Assembly: GCF_958979055.1 (NCBI RefSeq)
Contig: NC_084888.1
Coordinates: 12,194,804-12,258,803 of the forward strand
Length of the DNA: 64,000 nt
DNA from: Alnus glutinosa
Lineage: Eukaryota; Streptophyta; Magnoliopsida; Fagales; Betulaceae
Reading direction: 5' to 3'
Under the pieces are notes generated by a model. The model searched no databases. It was given only the letters and a program-made list of their open reading frames with translations, and was not told the DNA's origin. The position numbers were made by a program, and so were the translations under genes. Of the stretch, positions 44,605 through 56,567 are shown piece by piece (position 1 is the first letter of the stretch; each line of letters starts with the position of its first letter).

Positions 44605-45099
44605 GAGCATTCCTAATAGCCTCACCAAAATAGTTTTTTAGTTATTTTGGTGAGCCAATTTGATGAAAATCTTAAAAAACCACTCCCAACAGCCTCATCA
44701 TTTTAACCAAAAAAATTTGATGACTGAAATTACTAGCCAAATTAGATGAAGCATTTTCACTCAACAACTAACTCATCAAATTTTGTTTCACCTTTCTCTC
44801 TCATATGATTAGCACACGTTTTTCCTTTTTTCTCTCATTTTCTTCTCCCATCTCCCATCTCTCACACGATAATGTTCTTATTTCATAGATATGAATGATT
44901 TTTTGTAAAAAGATTATATAGAGAAAAAATAAATAAATATGAAAAAATTATTATTTAAATGGAATAGTGAATATTGACTAGTTAAAATGGTGAAGTTGCT
45001 GGGAGAATTTTAATAAAGTGACTCACCAAAATAAAATAAAAAATAATAATTTTTAATTATTTTAGTGAGTAAAATTTGATGAATCTATCAAGAATGCTC
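44605..45099. mobile_element. MITE (GAGCATTC family)
   Basis: The left GAGCATTCCTAATAGCCTCACC and the right end on the minus strand (GAGCATTCTTGATAGATTCATC) are inverted repeats, continuing into AAAATAGTT/AATTATTTT. Part of a related copy is at 55860-56012. Confidence 0.7.
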
Positions 45100-45740
45100 A
45101 AATCAGTTTATAATTCAGAACTTCTCACCTTTGCAGCAAAAGCGTTTCATCATGTATTCGTGCGGCACTTTCTAGTTTGACCTGACTTGAGGATTGAGAA
45201 TCCGGGGGGCTTCTTCAAGCAAAAAGATCCTCATTCTGCTTGCGTGGCGACCACCGATTGGCCAAGTCTATCAACTTTTTCTCTTCATCCAATAGCCTCC
45301 TGCCACGTTTGCAGACTTTTGTTGTTTTAGCCAAATGAAAAGGTTTCTCGCACATAGCTTCAAACACGCCACGTGGTCATGCTGGCCGGCCTTGTTGAGA
45401 CCTTGCTGTCGCTTTATAGTTGCCGTCCCCACGAGTACTAGTGTGGTCTTATCCACATAAGAGTCCAACTTATTACGTGTTGGAAGATTAGTTGAAAGTG
45501 TCGGGGCCCTTTGGCAACTTAGCAACTACCACAATTAAAGGAAAAAAGGACAGGCATCAGCAGTCTATCACATTCCATGAACCTTTATTAAATTCATTTG
45601 CGTTGCGCCAACAAGGCCATCACTTTTTTCTTCTTCTTTCTTCGTAAAAGTCTTCAAGATTTTTAGAAAATTCAATTTAGTATTGAAAATTTGATTATTC
45701 AAGAGTTTAGAGACCCTAAATTAAAAAGATCGTGTTCTTT
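45100..45740. other. Intergenic DNA, nothing recognised
   Basis: Mixed composition. The minus-strand frame 45271-45525 has no recognisable similarity. No repeat boundary seen. Confidence 0.45.
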
Positions 45741-46090
45741 AGAGCATATTCAGTAAGACTAGTATCTACCGAAAAAATACAAATTTTTATTTTAACTACT
45801 CATTTTTCTATACATATTTCAACAAATTTTCTATTCTACTATCTATTTTCTTTAAATATTAAAGAGTATGAAAGAAAGAGAGCGAGAGTGAAAGAAGGAA
45901 AGGAGGTGAAAAAAAAATAATAAAAAAATTATTTATAGTGTGAATAGTAAATAGACATAAGCACTAGAAAGAACAATTCTATTTTACCTATTCAGCTGGA
46001 GACGAAAAATGATTTATAATAGTCAAATTTAATTATTATAAACCATTTACCTATTATGTTGGAGATGTTATTAGCCATTTAACTTTGAAG
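45741..46090. mobile_element. MITE-like element (AGAGCATATTCA family)
   Basis: The left AGAGCATATTCAGTAAGACTAG and the right-hand TTATGTTGGAGATGTTATT, with ATAATAGTCAAATTTAATTAT inside, share vocabulary with the element at 58283-58680. Ends are poorly conserved, so the limits are approximate. Confidence 0.45.
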
Positions 46091-46099
46091 ACTTTTTAT

Positions 46100-46975
46100 A
46101 ATAGAAATAGGCGAAATCTTTAAAAAAAATCACATTAATAACATAATTAATTTGCTTAATTTTCATGAATTGTTGTGTTATTGAGTCCAAATAAAAATAA
46201 AAATAAAAAAGTCTACTTCAAATTTCTTTCTTCTAGTAGGCCTTATTTTATTGGATTGTTCCCATAACTCAAGCAAAGTTTTGAACATTTTACATTGGAA
46301 ATATATTCGATTATTCATTTTCTTTTTAATTTTCCTCATCTCTTCCATTTTAGTGTAGGAGTTCAAACTATGCATTCTTAATTTTCTTCTCTGTAGACAT
46401 GGTGAGATTCAATCATGGGACTTACAATCAAACTTTTCTTTTCTTATCAAATTTGTCCTGGTTTATTTGGCCATTTTTCTATTGTCATAACCCAATTTGG
46501 GCTTTCACCATAATTGATATTCCCCATTTTGTTCTGTTGTTGGGTTGATCATAATTGACTCTCAACCAAAGTTTCACAAACTGTACCCCCAATTCCCATC
46601 AACCAAGTCACAATACTCCAAAAATAAGGATATACAGTAATTATCTGTTTGAATTGTTAATAATTTAAACCGATAATATGAGAGGGTTTGTATAAAATTT
46701 ACCTATTTGGATAAGTGACCGGATAATCTAAAATTTACTTGGACAGAGTCTTACATGCACTTTCTTATATTATCGGTTCAAATTATTAGCAATTCAGATA
46801 AATAATTTACGGGGATCAATTTTACTTCCAACAGTGCACCTCACACCTACCTTATAATAACCCCCCAATATCCCTCTCTAATTTATTACATTACTATTCC
46901 CTATTCCACCTCCCCACGTTCCCTTATCGAACCCCCACCCCCCCAATACCATCGTCTTCATTTCCTGTCCAACAC
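46100..46975 (+). promoter_or_regulatory. Upstream region of the PRA1 gene
   Basis: AT-rich until about 46800, then a C-rich leader (CCTACCTTATAATAACCCCCC, CACCTCCCCACGTTCCC, CCCCCACCCCCCC) up to the ATG at 47022. TTATAATAA at about 46851 could serve as a TATA element. Inferred. Confidence 0.45.
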
Positions 46976-47021
46976 TTGAACGGTTCAACCACCCAAAAGG
47001 GTCAAAGCCACCAAAACAAAC

Positions 47022-47600
47022 ATGACCACCTACGGCACCATCCCAACCTCGTCCGCGCAAGGACAACCCACAAACCTCGAGTACGTCACGCGTGCGAAAG
47101 AGAGGATCAAAGCCGACATCTGCACCTGTCGCCCATGGAAGCTGATGTTCAACCTCCAGTCCTTCGGCCTGCCCGCCGGCTTCGCCGACGCCATCGTCAG
47201 GGTCCGTACCAACACGGGCTTCTTCCGCATGAACTACGCGATCATCGTCCTGCTTATCCTCTTTCTCAGCCTGCTATGGCACCCCATCTCGCTCATAGTG
47301 TTTGTGGTGATGATGGCCGTGTGGCTGTTCCTCTACTTCCTGCGCGACGAGCCCCTGGTGGTCTTCGGCCGCACGATCGACGACAGGGTGGTGCTGATCG
47401 TGCTGGCGGTGCTGACGGTGGTTTTCTTGATTTTGACGAGAGCCACGGTGAATATTTTGGTGGCGCTGTTGATTGGTGCGGTGTTGGTGGTGTTGCACGC
47501 GGCTATGGGGAAGACCGACGATTTGCCCTTGGATGAAGAGGCTACTGGCTTGATGACTGGTGTTGGCCCTGCTGGTTCCGCTGGATCTACTTCTTCTTAA
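47022..47600 (+). CDS. PRA1F: PRA1 family protein (prenylated Rab acceptor, F clade)
   Basis: Single intact exon of 192 aa. PRA1 proteins bind prenylated Rab GTPases and act in ER, Golgi and endosomal vesicle trafficking. The cytosolic N-terminus (1-70, with [11 protein letters not shown] and CRPWKLMFN) is followed by two hydrophobic hairpins (about 71-107 and 123-162) joined by the family signature [15 protein letters not shown] (108-122). The acidic C-terminal tail contains [12 protein letters not shown]. The ATG follows ACAAACATGACC, and the MTTYGTIP start is typical of the F clade (Arabidopsis PRA1.F2/PRA7, At1g55190). The coding region is strikingly GC-rich at third positions in its first half compared with all other genes here. 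Complete. Confidence 0.95.
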   Translation: MTTYGTIPTSSAQGQPTNLEYVTRAKERIKADICTCRPWKLMFNLQSFGLPAGFADAIVRVRTNTGFFRMNYAIIVLLILFLSLLWHPISLIVFVVMMAVWLFLYFLRDEPLVVFGRTIDDRVVLIVLAVLTVVFLILTRATVNILVALLIGAVLVVLHAAMGKTDDLPLDEEATGLMTGVGPAGSAGSTSS

Positions 47601-47768
47601 TTTATTGTGTTTATCGCTTAATTATCAAATTTCTTTGTCTTTTTCGTTGGTTTTCTATTTTTCCCCTAATTTGTTTTTTGGTGATCTAGTCAAAAGAGGA
47701 AATGGGATTTGTTTCTTTTTATTTTGGTTTTCTGTTTTTCTCTTTCTTGGGTGTGTGTTTTTTCTTTT

Positions 47769-47769
<1 letters not shown>

Positions 47770-47806
<37 letters not shown>
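47770..47806 (+). repeat. Poly-T tract downstream of PRA1
   Basis: A T run of about 37 bases, in the likely 3' UTR or just beyond. Confidence 0.9.
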
Positions 47807-47808
<2 letters not shown>

Positions 47809-47929
47809 GAGTTATTGCTGGAATCATTGGTCATTGTCCTGCGTTTTAAAGGGTTCAAGCTCTCCCCTTTCCCGTGTGGTCCAAATCTTCCGTGCATTTC
47901 TTTCGATTCTTTTTGGGGGATGATCGGGA

Positions 47930-48052
47930 TATAACCATTTTGTACAACTTTGGTACAACCCACTCATAATGAGGTAGGGCCTATACATGTGGGCTCCACC
48001 TCATTGTGAGTGAAAGTTGTGCCAAAGTTGTGATGGGGTTGTATATTTATCA
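47930..48052. mobile_element. Hairpin MITE, about 120 bp
   Basis: ATAACCATTTTGTACAACTTTG on the left pairs with CAAAGTTGTGATGGGGTTGTAT on the right. ACTCATAATGAGGT pairs with ACCTCATTGTGAGT. The same type of hairpin (TTGTACAA, CTCATG) is found at 63.5 kb. Confidence 0.65.
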
Positions 48053-48660
48053 TTTTTCATTTTTTGTTAGGAAAAAGGGTAATGTTATCGACGGCCAAAA
48101 AAGACGTGCTATACATACATTTTTAGTTCTTTTTCAATTCTCTTATTTTTTTTTAAAATTACTATTAAATTTACAAAGTTTATTTGAGTAATTCGTATGA
48201 ACTTGTAATTTTGAATTTTTTTTTTTTTTTTTTTAAAAAAAAGAAAAAATTAGAAGAGAAAATGAATTATTTCTCGAGAGAAAATAGGCATTGCAGAAGG
48301 GCACATGTAGTTGATGGATGAAATTTTGACAAAGGAAATGCCCCCCCAAAGCATGTGACTGTTTTTGTTTCTCAACCACAGGCAGGACACGAGTATCCTT
48401 TGCAAGTTCAAGAGGATCATTTGGACATGACACGTGAGAGATGACCTTAACTATGCCTGTCTTTGCAAGTTCTTATTACGCGGTTTTATTGGTTAGTTGT
48501 CACTTTTATGTCGTTGTAAGTTTTAACGTTGGTTATTTTCTCCTTTTTCTTTTGAGTCTGAGGCCTCAGCTTCTATTGGCCCAAATCTCGTTGGCATTGC
48601 TACGGGTCCCCAAAGGGCAGTATCATCAACAGAAGATTTTCGACGATTATATCATGGTTG
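48053..48660. other. Intergenic DNA, nothing recognised
   Basis: AT-rich with a T/A homopolymer pair at 48217-48250. The frames at 48233-48433 (minus) and 48441-48704 (plus) match no family I know. Confidence 0.45.
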
Positions 48661-48807
48661 TGATTAGGGTTGCCAAACGGGTTACTGTGCTGGGTTTGGA
48701 TTGACTCAGTTGACCTATCAATCTTTTTAGGCCAACTTAAACACTACACAATTAGCTAAACGGGTTGAAGCACGAAACCCGAACATGAAACGTTTATAAG
48801 GATCATA

Positions 48808-49242
48808 TGTTAGAACATATAAACTTAATCATGTTTAATCTAACATGCACAGCGGGAATAAAAAGACAGGATTTAGTCTTATCTGTTGTCATCTTTGTTC
48901 AAGCATTTCTACAAACATCTGAAGAACAAAAGAATGTTATCTAAAGGATCTTCTGGCATGTGCCTATGAGTGTGCCAAAAGATTTATGCATAAGGCTCCT
49001 TATATAGGCAATCCAGGGACCCTCATCATTTATTAGTAGCCAATTGTTTTCCTCCCATCAAGGAAAATAAATCAGAATAATTAATATTAAAACCGTTATT
49101 TTTATGAACCATAATGTGGAATATAAAATACGTTTAAATCATATTGAATACAATTATTATAATTACTGTTACAATAATTAAAAGCCATAACCGTTACATC
49201 AAATTAAATATAACATAAGGAACACTTATGTAATTTCTTACA
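48808..49242 (-). repeat. Copia-3 3' LTR
   Basis: 435 bp. On the plus strand it reads TGTTAGAACATATAAAC...TAATTTCTTACA, so TG...CA ends are kept. CTCCTTATATAGGC at about 48986 lies in the likely promoter/R region. Next to the PPT. Confidence 0.92.
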
Positions 49243-50611
49243 TTTTCCCACTTGGCCCTTATGACACATATAACTCCTTATAATGTTTGGTTATTCAATA
49301 TGACAATTACTTTATTTATTCCAACTATTCATGAAATTCTTTCACTCGCACAAGGAATACTACACATTAATCATGGCGGTAAAACTTTATATAATAAGTT
49401 GTCTCTTCCATGTATTACATATAAAATATTCCCTAAATGAGTACTATATGGATAATCAAACTTTATGAATAAACTTCCTATAAGTTATTCAGGTTCAACT
49501 TTAATTTTATCCACATGGATAATGTAACAAATGTGCACAAACTTTATTAACAATAACTTCATGTGTATAGACCAAATAGAGAAAACTAAGCAAAAATGAA
49601 TTAATGAATTTCATATACTCCGTATGACTTTATACTTTCTTTACTGGTAAACTTTTAGTCATGGGATCTGCAATCATTAATTCAGTACTTATATGCTCAA
49701 TAGACATTTTATGTCTCTTTAATGTTCTCTCGTATTGAAATACTTGATGCCGATATTTTTATTTCTGCTTCTACTGATAAAAGAATATTACAGTAGAATT
49801 ATCGCAGAATATCTTTATGGTCTAACTGTAAATCGACAATCTTGAGACTTTTAACAAAATGTCTCATCCACCATGTCTGTGTAGTAAATTCATAGCATGC
49901 AAGAATTTTAACTTTCTTGGTAGACATAGCAATTATAATCTGCTTTCTACATCTCTAAAATATATCCCTCGATAAGAAAATATATATCATAAAGTAGACT
50001 TTCTATTATCTACACAATCAACAAAATTCAAAACCTAAATAACCAACCACCACCAAATGGCAAGTGTATCTTTAAGTTAAGTTGTTCTTCTTAGTTTCTT
50101 GCGTATACCGTAAGACTTTATTTGCAGCACTTTATTGACCCAGTAATCTTACTGTCAATCCAATGGTTATAGTCTAGTACAAGTCTATAATTGCATTAGG
50201 TTGCATAATGCAAATGCTTACAAAAGACCTTTCATCTGGCCTTTGTTCCAATACATTTTGGGACATTTAATATGTATTAAATTTGTCCCTCTTAGTTGCT
50301 GCTGAAAGTGCAAAATCCTTCATTATAAATCTTCCCAAAACTTATTCAATGTAGGCCTTTCGAGACAATGTCAATGTGCTTTATATCTCTTGTGAATCTC
50401 TATGTCAAAGACATAGGAGATTTCACCCAAATCATTCATTTCAAAGTTTTGTGAGAGGAACTTTATGTAGCGAAACTTAAATTACTACTTACAAAATAAT
50501 ATCTACATATAGGACTAGAAAGATTACTTTACTTCCACTGACATTAAGATATATATACTAATTAACAAGATTTTCAATAATTAATGAAGCAATAACCTTG
50601 TAAAAAGTATA

Positions 50612-50812
50612 CTACTGACGGGAGATCTGTATCAGCCCAAAAATAGATTTATTTATTTTGCAATCATTCTGACTGTTATCTATAAAACCTTTAGGTTGTC
50701 TCATGTAGACCTCATCTTTAAGATTCCAATTCAAGAAAGTTGTTTTCACATCCATTTTATGTAGCTCTAGATCAAAATGAGCTACTGTATCATAATGTAG
50801 AATTATCTCCAC
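50612..50812 (-). pseudogene. Copia-3 reverse transcriptase fragment
   Basis: The minus-strand frame contains DLELHKMDVKTTFLNWNLKD, EVYMRQPKGFID, and CKINKSIFGLIQISRQ. These match the Copia RT blocks HQMDVKTAFLNG, EVYM-QP-GF and C-L-KS-YGLKQ(A)SRQ. The domain is cut by stops on both sides. Confidence 0.92.
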
Positions 50813-51039
50813 TCATGGCTTGTGAAAACAATTTGGATCATCCTTAGGTCCGACATCAAAATCAGACTCTTGAGGTATACAACTTAATCATTAGGGATTG
50901 TTGATTTCCTTATTCCATAGGATCTTCTTAATTCTACTTCATTTGCATTTTGCAAAGTCTAAGTAGATTCATACTGAACCTGTTCTTCATGAGTTGATAT
51001 TTCAAAAATTGATTGTAGCTTAGGGTAATCAATTTGATT

Positions 51040-51250
51040 TTTCATAAGTACAATCAAACTTCCTTCATCTGAAAGACCTTCAGTCAATTCTCGTGTTTCC
51101 TATAAGTAAAACCTTTGAGGATAAATATTTCCACAAGGTTCAACATCTTCTAGAAATTTTATAATCAATAACTCTAGGATTATATGAAGGATAATAAAAC
51201 ATAAAAACCCCTTAGAATTTACTGTATAGCTTATAAAAGATCTGATGGTT
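51040..51250 (-). pseudogene. Copia-3 integrase C-terminal remnant
   Basis: The minus strand gives an FMFYYPSYNPRVIDYKIS-type block, which fits the region after the Copia integrase core (Y-x-P----V--RDV-F). Interrupted by stops. Confidence 0.6.
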
Positions 51251-53157
51251 GTCCTTAAATTTAATTTCCTTAGATAATGATTATAAATCTCATCTTTAGC
51301 AAGGCAACTCCATATGTGTAAATAATTTAAACTTGGCTTCCATCTATTTCATAAAAAGCGTCTTAAGGACAACCTTAAATGGAATCATGTTTAACATATA
51401 CACAATGATCTTCAAAGCTTTACTCTATAAGGGTAATAACATATTAATATTACTAATAATTTTCCTTTTGTGTGTACCTACCATAATACTCTTTGCCTAT
51501 ATCAGATCTTATGATTTTCATGTTGTTTCCCTTTTTCTACCTTATAAGTATTGAAAACCTTCAATACCTTAGCATTATTATTTTAAAAGATAGAGATACA
51601 TAAATCTTATATGATCATCACTAGAAAATAAAAAAATAAAAAAAAAATATCTCTAACCATTTAGGCAGTGAGTATGAAAAGGTCAACACCTATCAATGTG
51701 CATCATCTCAAGAATTTCAAAAGGCTCTCTTTTAGCATCTTTAGTGGTCTTGTTGGTATGCTTTCTCTTATGCAGTCCACACAAGTACTAAAGTCAATAA
51801 ATTATTATTTATTGACTTTTTTTTTTCTTTTTTTATGGAGATATATTTCAATCTCCAATGCCATAATAATATCATTTTTCATTCACAAAGACTCTACTTT
51901 ACATCAATATCAATATGCAGAAATAAATAATTTGCTTCAAAGTTGGGGTATAGATCAATTTTAATAAACCATCAACTAATATTCCATCCTAAATAAAAAT
52001 TTCAAGTTAAAAATTGAAATTTTATTTAACAAGCTAAAATAGAAATTAAAATTTTCTTGAAAATTCTGAAATATTTAAAACATTATTGAGGTCCAAAAAT
52101 AACTTAATTTTTAAAATTAATCTACAAATCTCAATAACCTTCAAATGTAAACACGTGTTATTCATTTTAAGAAAACTCTGCATTGTGTTAACAACGTGGA
52201 TTGTTAACCAGAATCAATCTACAACATATTTAAAGGAGTCAATAAATGAGATTCACTACACACTAGATATATGATATTTTCTTTATTTCAAGTCATTTCT
52301 CTTACTTCATGCAATTTTTTTTTTATATGCCCTTATGTTTTATTTATTGCAGGAGAAATAAGTATCTTGATTGCCAAAACACTCTCTTGGCACCTTATTC
52401 TTATGCTCTAAATGTTGGGCATGATTGTCTTTATTGGTATTTTCCTTAACATGAGTAACCATGTGAAGACTTCATGAATTCTCTCATCTTCTTGAACACA
52501 CATTGTCAGAAGTTCATTTAACTAACCAATTATCCTTATGTGTGCCACAAGATAAAATATCATAATCAGAAGAGAAAATTCAAAATGAAATATACAAAAA
52601 ATGACTTAAAAAAATCTCAACATTTAGGGACTTAAACTAACTTATCATATCATTCATTCTCATAATGGGATTATAAACACTTTTGAGAGTATAAAAGGTT
52701 TTACTTTAAAGCCTTTTTTTTTTTTTAATCAAAATTACTAGCATAAAGTATTGGAACATACAACTACTAAAAGTAGAATGATAGAAATAACTGCAATAAC
52801 CAAGAAAATAAACAAAAGAATACTTTAATGCTATGAAGCAACTTTATTTTAAATTAGTCAATGCCAATTTAATAGTAAATAGTAAATAGTAAATTTCAAC
52901 CTACCTGTGGGCAAAGGTTGCATCACACATAAAATTTACCATTTATTAATAAGACTAATAAATTTAAACATTAATAAATAAAATTCTCCGTACCTGAGGG
53001 CCTAAGAGAAACTTTACTTTTAATGCTAAATTTGTTATTTTATCCTAATTAAGTCATAAAAATAAAAACGTCCATGTGAGGATAATCAATTAAATTTATG
53101 AATTAATTACAACATGATGTTAATTTTTCTATATGAAGTTCAAATGTGTACGGACTT

Positions 53158-53420
53158 TATGTAATTATTATAAAATTAGGATGATGTAGCTCTCTCAAAA
53201 TCATAATAATTACGCTGCAATTCATGAACCTCTAATAAAATTTTTTAAGATGTTCATACATGTAATCCTGATGTAATTATCAATAAAAAAAATGGGATGC
53301 TGTGGCTCTCCCAAAATTATTATGATAATTACGTGTGTGTAATCTTGATGCAATTATCATTCAAAATTGGGATGCTTTGGCTCTCCCAAAATTATCATAA
53401 TAATTGCGACTTCATTAACA
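53158..53420. repeat. Degenerate tandem repeats of about 80-110 bp in the Copia-3 internal region
   Basis: GATG(T/C)AATTATCA, then GGGATGCTGTGGCTCTCCCAAA and ATTATCATAATAATTGCG-like blocks, recur from about 53158, 53270 and 53347. Noncoding and upstream of the element's pol. Confidence 0.7.
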
Positions 53421-54156
53421 TCTAACAACTTTATAAATGCTCATAAATAGCCCTATGAATAAAACAAACCAATACTGAAATGGGGTAAACAACATTCTCC
53501 AAGGTCCAACTAGGTGAGTTCCCCAAGAAAGTGAGGGGGGTCACAAGTACACACTTAAATCTCAAGACTTTTCTAGCCAGAACTTTTCTAGACATTGCAT
53601 TATTGGATATTACTATAAACACACCAGCATATATGGCATTGTTAATTATTCTTAGGTCTAGGCATCAAGCAATTTATATTTAAAAAATATAAATTAAACA
53701 AATTGAATATATCCATAAGTTCATGTATTAAAGAAACAATAAGTTTAATACTAAACATATAAAACATAACAGAAATAAGTTTATGACATGAGAGTATAAT
53801 AAATATCACGGCCTAATGGTTTTGTAAGTGGCCTTAGGCCCTTTACACTTGGAGAATCCAAGTTCTAAACCCCACAAGAACCCAAGTGTTTTTAAATCTG
53901 GGTTTTTAAATCTGGATGGGCTGCTAGAAATGGATTGGGCTTTTGGGTCAGCCCACTTAACGAGCCATTTAAGAAAAAAAAAAAAACTGGATCGGGCTTG
54001 TGCTGGATTTTATCTCATTGGGTTGGCCCATTTTCGTCAGCCCACTTATAGACCCAAAATTGGCATGAATCGAGCCGGGTCAAGTTTCAATGGGCCAACC
54101 CCTTTAGTGACCCAAAATTACATGGGTTTTAAAACCCTATTAGGATTCGCAACCCA

Positions 54157-54500
54157 TTAACCCGGAAAAAATTCCCCTTTGACCCGAAAACTCTTAGCTC
54201 CTGCGCCGTTTTCTCTTCTTTCTTCTTCCTTAGTCTTCTCCTTCCTTCCTTCACCATGGCCGGCCACCTTCCTTAGCAGGAACTTTATGAGGCAGCCAAA
54301 AGAGGCCATCGCTCGACGACCAACGACGACCCATAGCAGCAGCCTAAATAAGGCCGCTGCTATTGCAACTGGCAATCCTTGCGGGCCGCTTGGTGTAGTG
54401 ACGGGGAGAGGCCGCAGGGTGCGGCCTCTCCTCGTATGGCGACGACGCCAATATGCGCAGTGGCGTCTCCACTTGTGGCGACTACCCGATAACTCATGAA
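54157..54500. other. GC-rich island with a strong hairpin in the Copia-3 leader/gag region
   Basis: GC-rich compared with the AT-rich rest of the element. GGAGAGGCCGCA (54405-54416) and TGCGGCCTCTCC (54420-54431) form a perfect 12-bp stem with a 3-nt loop. No gag motif is recognised here on the minus strand. Direct repeats of about 60 bp (CCTTATGCAGTGATA core) lie at about 54558 and 54849. Confidence 0.6.
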
Positions 54501-55084
54501 GAGAAGGTTATCCGAAGGTTTTCAAATATGTGTTTTATGGCAGAGATGATGAACCCAGTAGATTGTTTTGGATTCTTCCTTATGCAGTGATAGATCATTG
54601 CTGAATCCTTGAACATCTGATGAGTTTTTCGGTGCTGCAAGTTTTCGGGTCAGTACCTAATTTTGATAATTTACTGTTAAGGCCTCATGAATGAAGAAAC
54701 AAAATGTTTCTCCAAAAAAGTTTCATGGCAAAGCAACGGATTCATGCTTTTGGGTTCATGATTTTCAAAAATATTTTAGGCACAAAAATAGAACAACAAA
54801 TCAGTCATAAGTTTTTCTCAAATCTGTAATGGGTATAATCATTATACAGTAGATGATTCCAGATCCTCCCTTATGCAGTGATAAATGAATGCTGGATCCT
54901 TCAGCATCTGCGCATGGTAAGGATGAATTCATAAAATATACTGACAATGTAAATACCCATATCAACTATACGTGAACAATAAACAACGGACTATGTTCAC
55001 AAAAATCTATTGAATTCAACCATCGTAAAATTAAACAAACTTATTGCTGAACAAATTGGCACAGAGGAAGGCTCTTATACCATA

Positions 55085-55502
55085 TGTTAGAACATATAAA
55101 CATAATCATGTTCAATCTAACATGCGTAGCGGAAATAAAAAGATAGGATTTAGGCTTACCTATTGTCATCTTTGCAGCGGAACAAAAGAATGTTATCTGA
55201 TAGATCTTTTGGCCTGTGTCTACCTATGAGTGTGCCAAACGATGGATGCATAGGACTCCTTATATAGACAGGCCAGGGACCCTCGTCATTTATTAGTAGC
55301 CGATTATTTTCCTCCCATCAAAGAAAATAAATCAGAATAATTAATATAAAAACCATTATTTTCATGAACCATAATGTGGGATATAAAAAACCTTTAAATC
55401 ATATTAAATACAATTATTATAATTACTGTTATAGTAATTAAAAGTCGTAACCATTACATCAAATTAAATATGACATAAAGGACACTTATATAATTTCTTC
55501 CA
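55085..55502 (-). repeat. Copia-3 5' LTR
   Basis: 418 bp. It starts TGTTAGAACATATAAAC and ends AATTTCTTCCA on the plus strand. It lacks a short segment present in the other LTR (TTCAAGCATTTCTACAAAC near 48899). Confidence 0.92.
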
Positions 55503-55618
55503 TCATAAACAAGTTCGGGTCATAAATGAGTTGGCATGTTTAGCCTAAACTCAAACCCTATAACTTTATGTCGTGTTTGTGTTGAATTTGCAAGTTGTGT
55601 CAAAAATTAACTACCCTA

Positions 55619-56559
55619 AGTTATTTTTTAAAAACATATTTGGATATGTTTTTTAAATTCAAATTCTACTTAAGTTTTATCAATTTTTTTTCAATTTTGA
55701 CTTAGGTTCTTTAAACCATCCAAACATATTTTTTTTTTAAATAAAAAAATCTTGGTATTTGCAATTTTAAATATGGTAAAGAATAATACAAATATAATAC
55801 AAATTTTTTAAAATATGATTATTAGAAAATAATAAATAAAGAAAGAATAAAGAAAACTGAACAAATATTATTTAAATTGAATAGCGATAGTGAATAGTTA
55901 AAATGGTGAGGTTGCTGGAGTGCATTAAAAAATGGATCACCAGAATAGAGAAAAGTAATTTTAACTATTTTAGCTAATAAAATTTGGTGAGGCTACTTAA
56001 AAATGTGCTTAACATCTGAATTTTTTCCATCATTCTATGTACCCGATATTGATTCACATTCAATAACCAGAGTAACGATGAGTATTGACTACCATCAAAT
56101 ATTTTCTTCTCCAGGGCTCTCTGGTGACCAATAAATATGTGCATGAACAAATATGGTTGTTTCATCTCAAAGAAGATCTCCCTTTTAATTTTGGACATAA
56201 CTAATGTTAGAAATTATACTTTAATTTCATAGTTATCATATTTTGCTGATGTGTCAATGCGAATCAATCATTGTTAGCCAAAAGAAAATAAGATAATGAT
56301 GAGACAAAAGTGTGATTAATAGAACTACTCTTTCAGACAATTTGAAATCAAACTGGAAAAGAGTCGGTTCCTTAAAAAGGATGAGCAAAATTGTAAAAAG
56401 AAAAAGAAAAAAGTAAAATGACAATTTTACCCATCTTTTAAGGAATCGGCTCTTTTCTAGTTTAAATGACCCAAAGAGGATCTGGTTCCAAACATTCTTG
56501 GCTTGCTAACTTATTTTCACAATTGGTCGGCATCTAAGGTTCACATGAATGCTTTCATA
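55619..56559. other. Intergenic DNA with a partial MITE copy
   Basis: The piece 55860-56012 (GAATAGTTAAAATGGTGAGGTTGCTGG, then AATTTGGTGAGGCTACTTAAAAATGTGC) is related to the MITE at 44605-45099. The pair GAGTCGGTTCCTTAAAAAGGA (56360) and TCCTTTTAAGGAATCGGCTC-like (56435-56455) forms an inverted repeat of another small element. No gene. Confidence 0.5.
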
Positions 56560-56567
56560 CTCACAAT

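Larger units (their letters stand above)
48808..55502 (-). mobile_element. Copia-3: complete but decayed Ty1/Copia retrotransposon
   Basis: Two LTRs in the same orientation (48808-49242 and 55085-55502, over 85% alike by eye) flank an internal region. The element is bounded by the 5-bp TSD TCATA (48803-48807 and 55503-55507). On the minus strand a PBS (TGGTATAAGAGCC, 55082-55070) follows the upstream LTR. A PPT-like GGGCCAAGTGGGAAAA (49258-49243) precedes the downstream LTR. Domains are in Copia order: leader and gag at high coordinates, integrase (about 51-52 kb), RT (50612-50812), then RNase H. Stops and frameshifts are dense, so it is inactive. Confidence 0.92.
48664..55618. mobile_element. 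Small hAT-like/MITE element split by Copia-3
   Basis: The left part begins TTAGGGTTGCCAAACGGG (48666) and the right part ends AATTAACTACCCTAA (55617). They are inverted ends of a family also seen near 31.9 kb (GTCAAAAATTGACAACC). Both halves are rich in CGGGT, AACCCGAAC and GTGTTGAATT motifs. The Copia element 48808-55502 sits inside, so this element is older. No TSD could be confirmed. Confidence 0.5.

Noticed and set aside
45271..45525. 84-codon minus-strand frame
   Set aside because: No recognisable similarity, no promoter or splice evidence, and it is surrounded by repeat DNA.
46976..47536. 186-codon plus-strand frame overlapping PRA1
   Set aside because: It overlaps the PRA1 frame out of phase. 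Only the 47022 frame shows the PRA1 domain and membrane segments.
52900..53420. Repeat array considered as CRISPR-like
   Set aside because: Repeats are degenerate and about 80-110 bp long in a plant LTR element. There are no constant short repeats with unique spacers.
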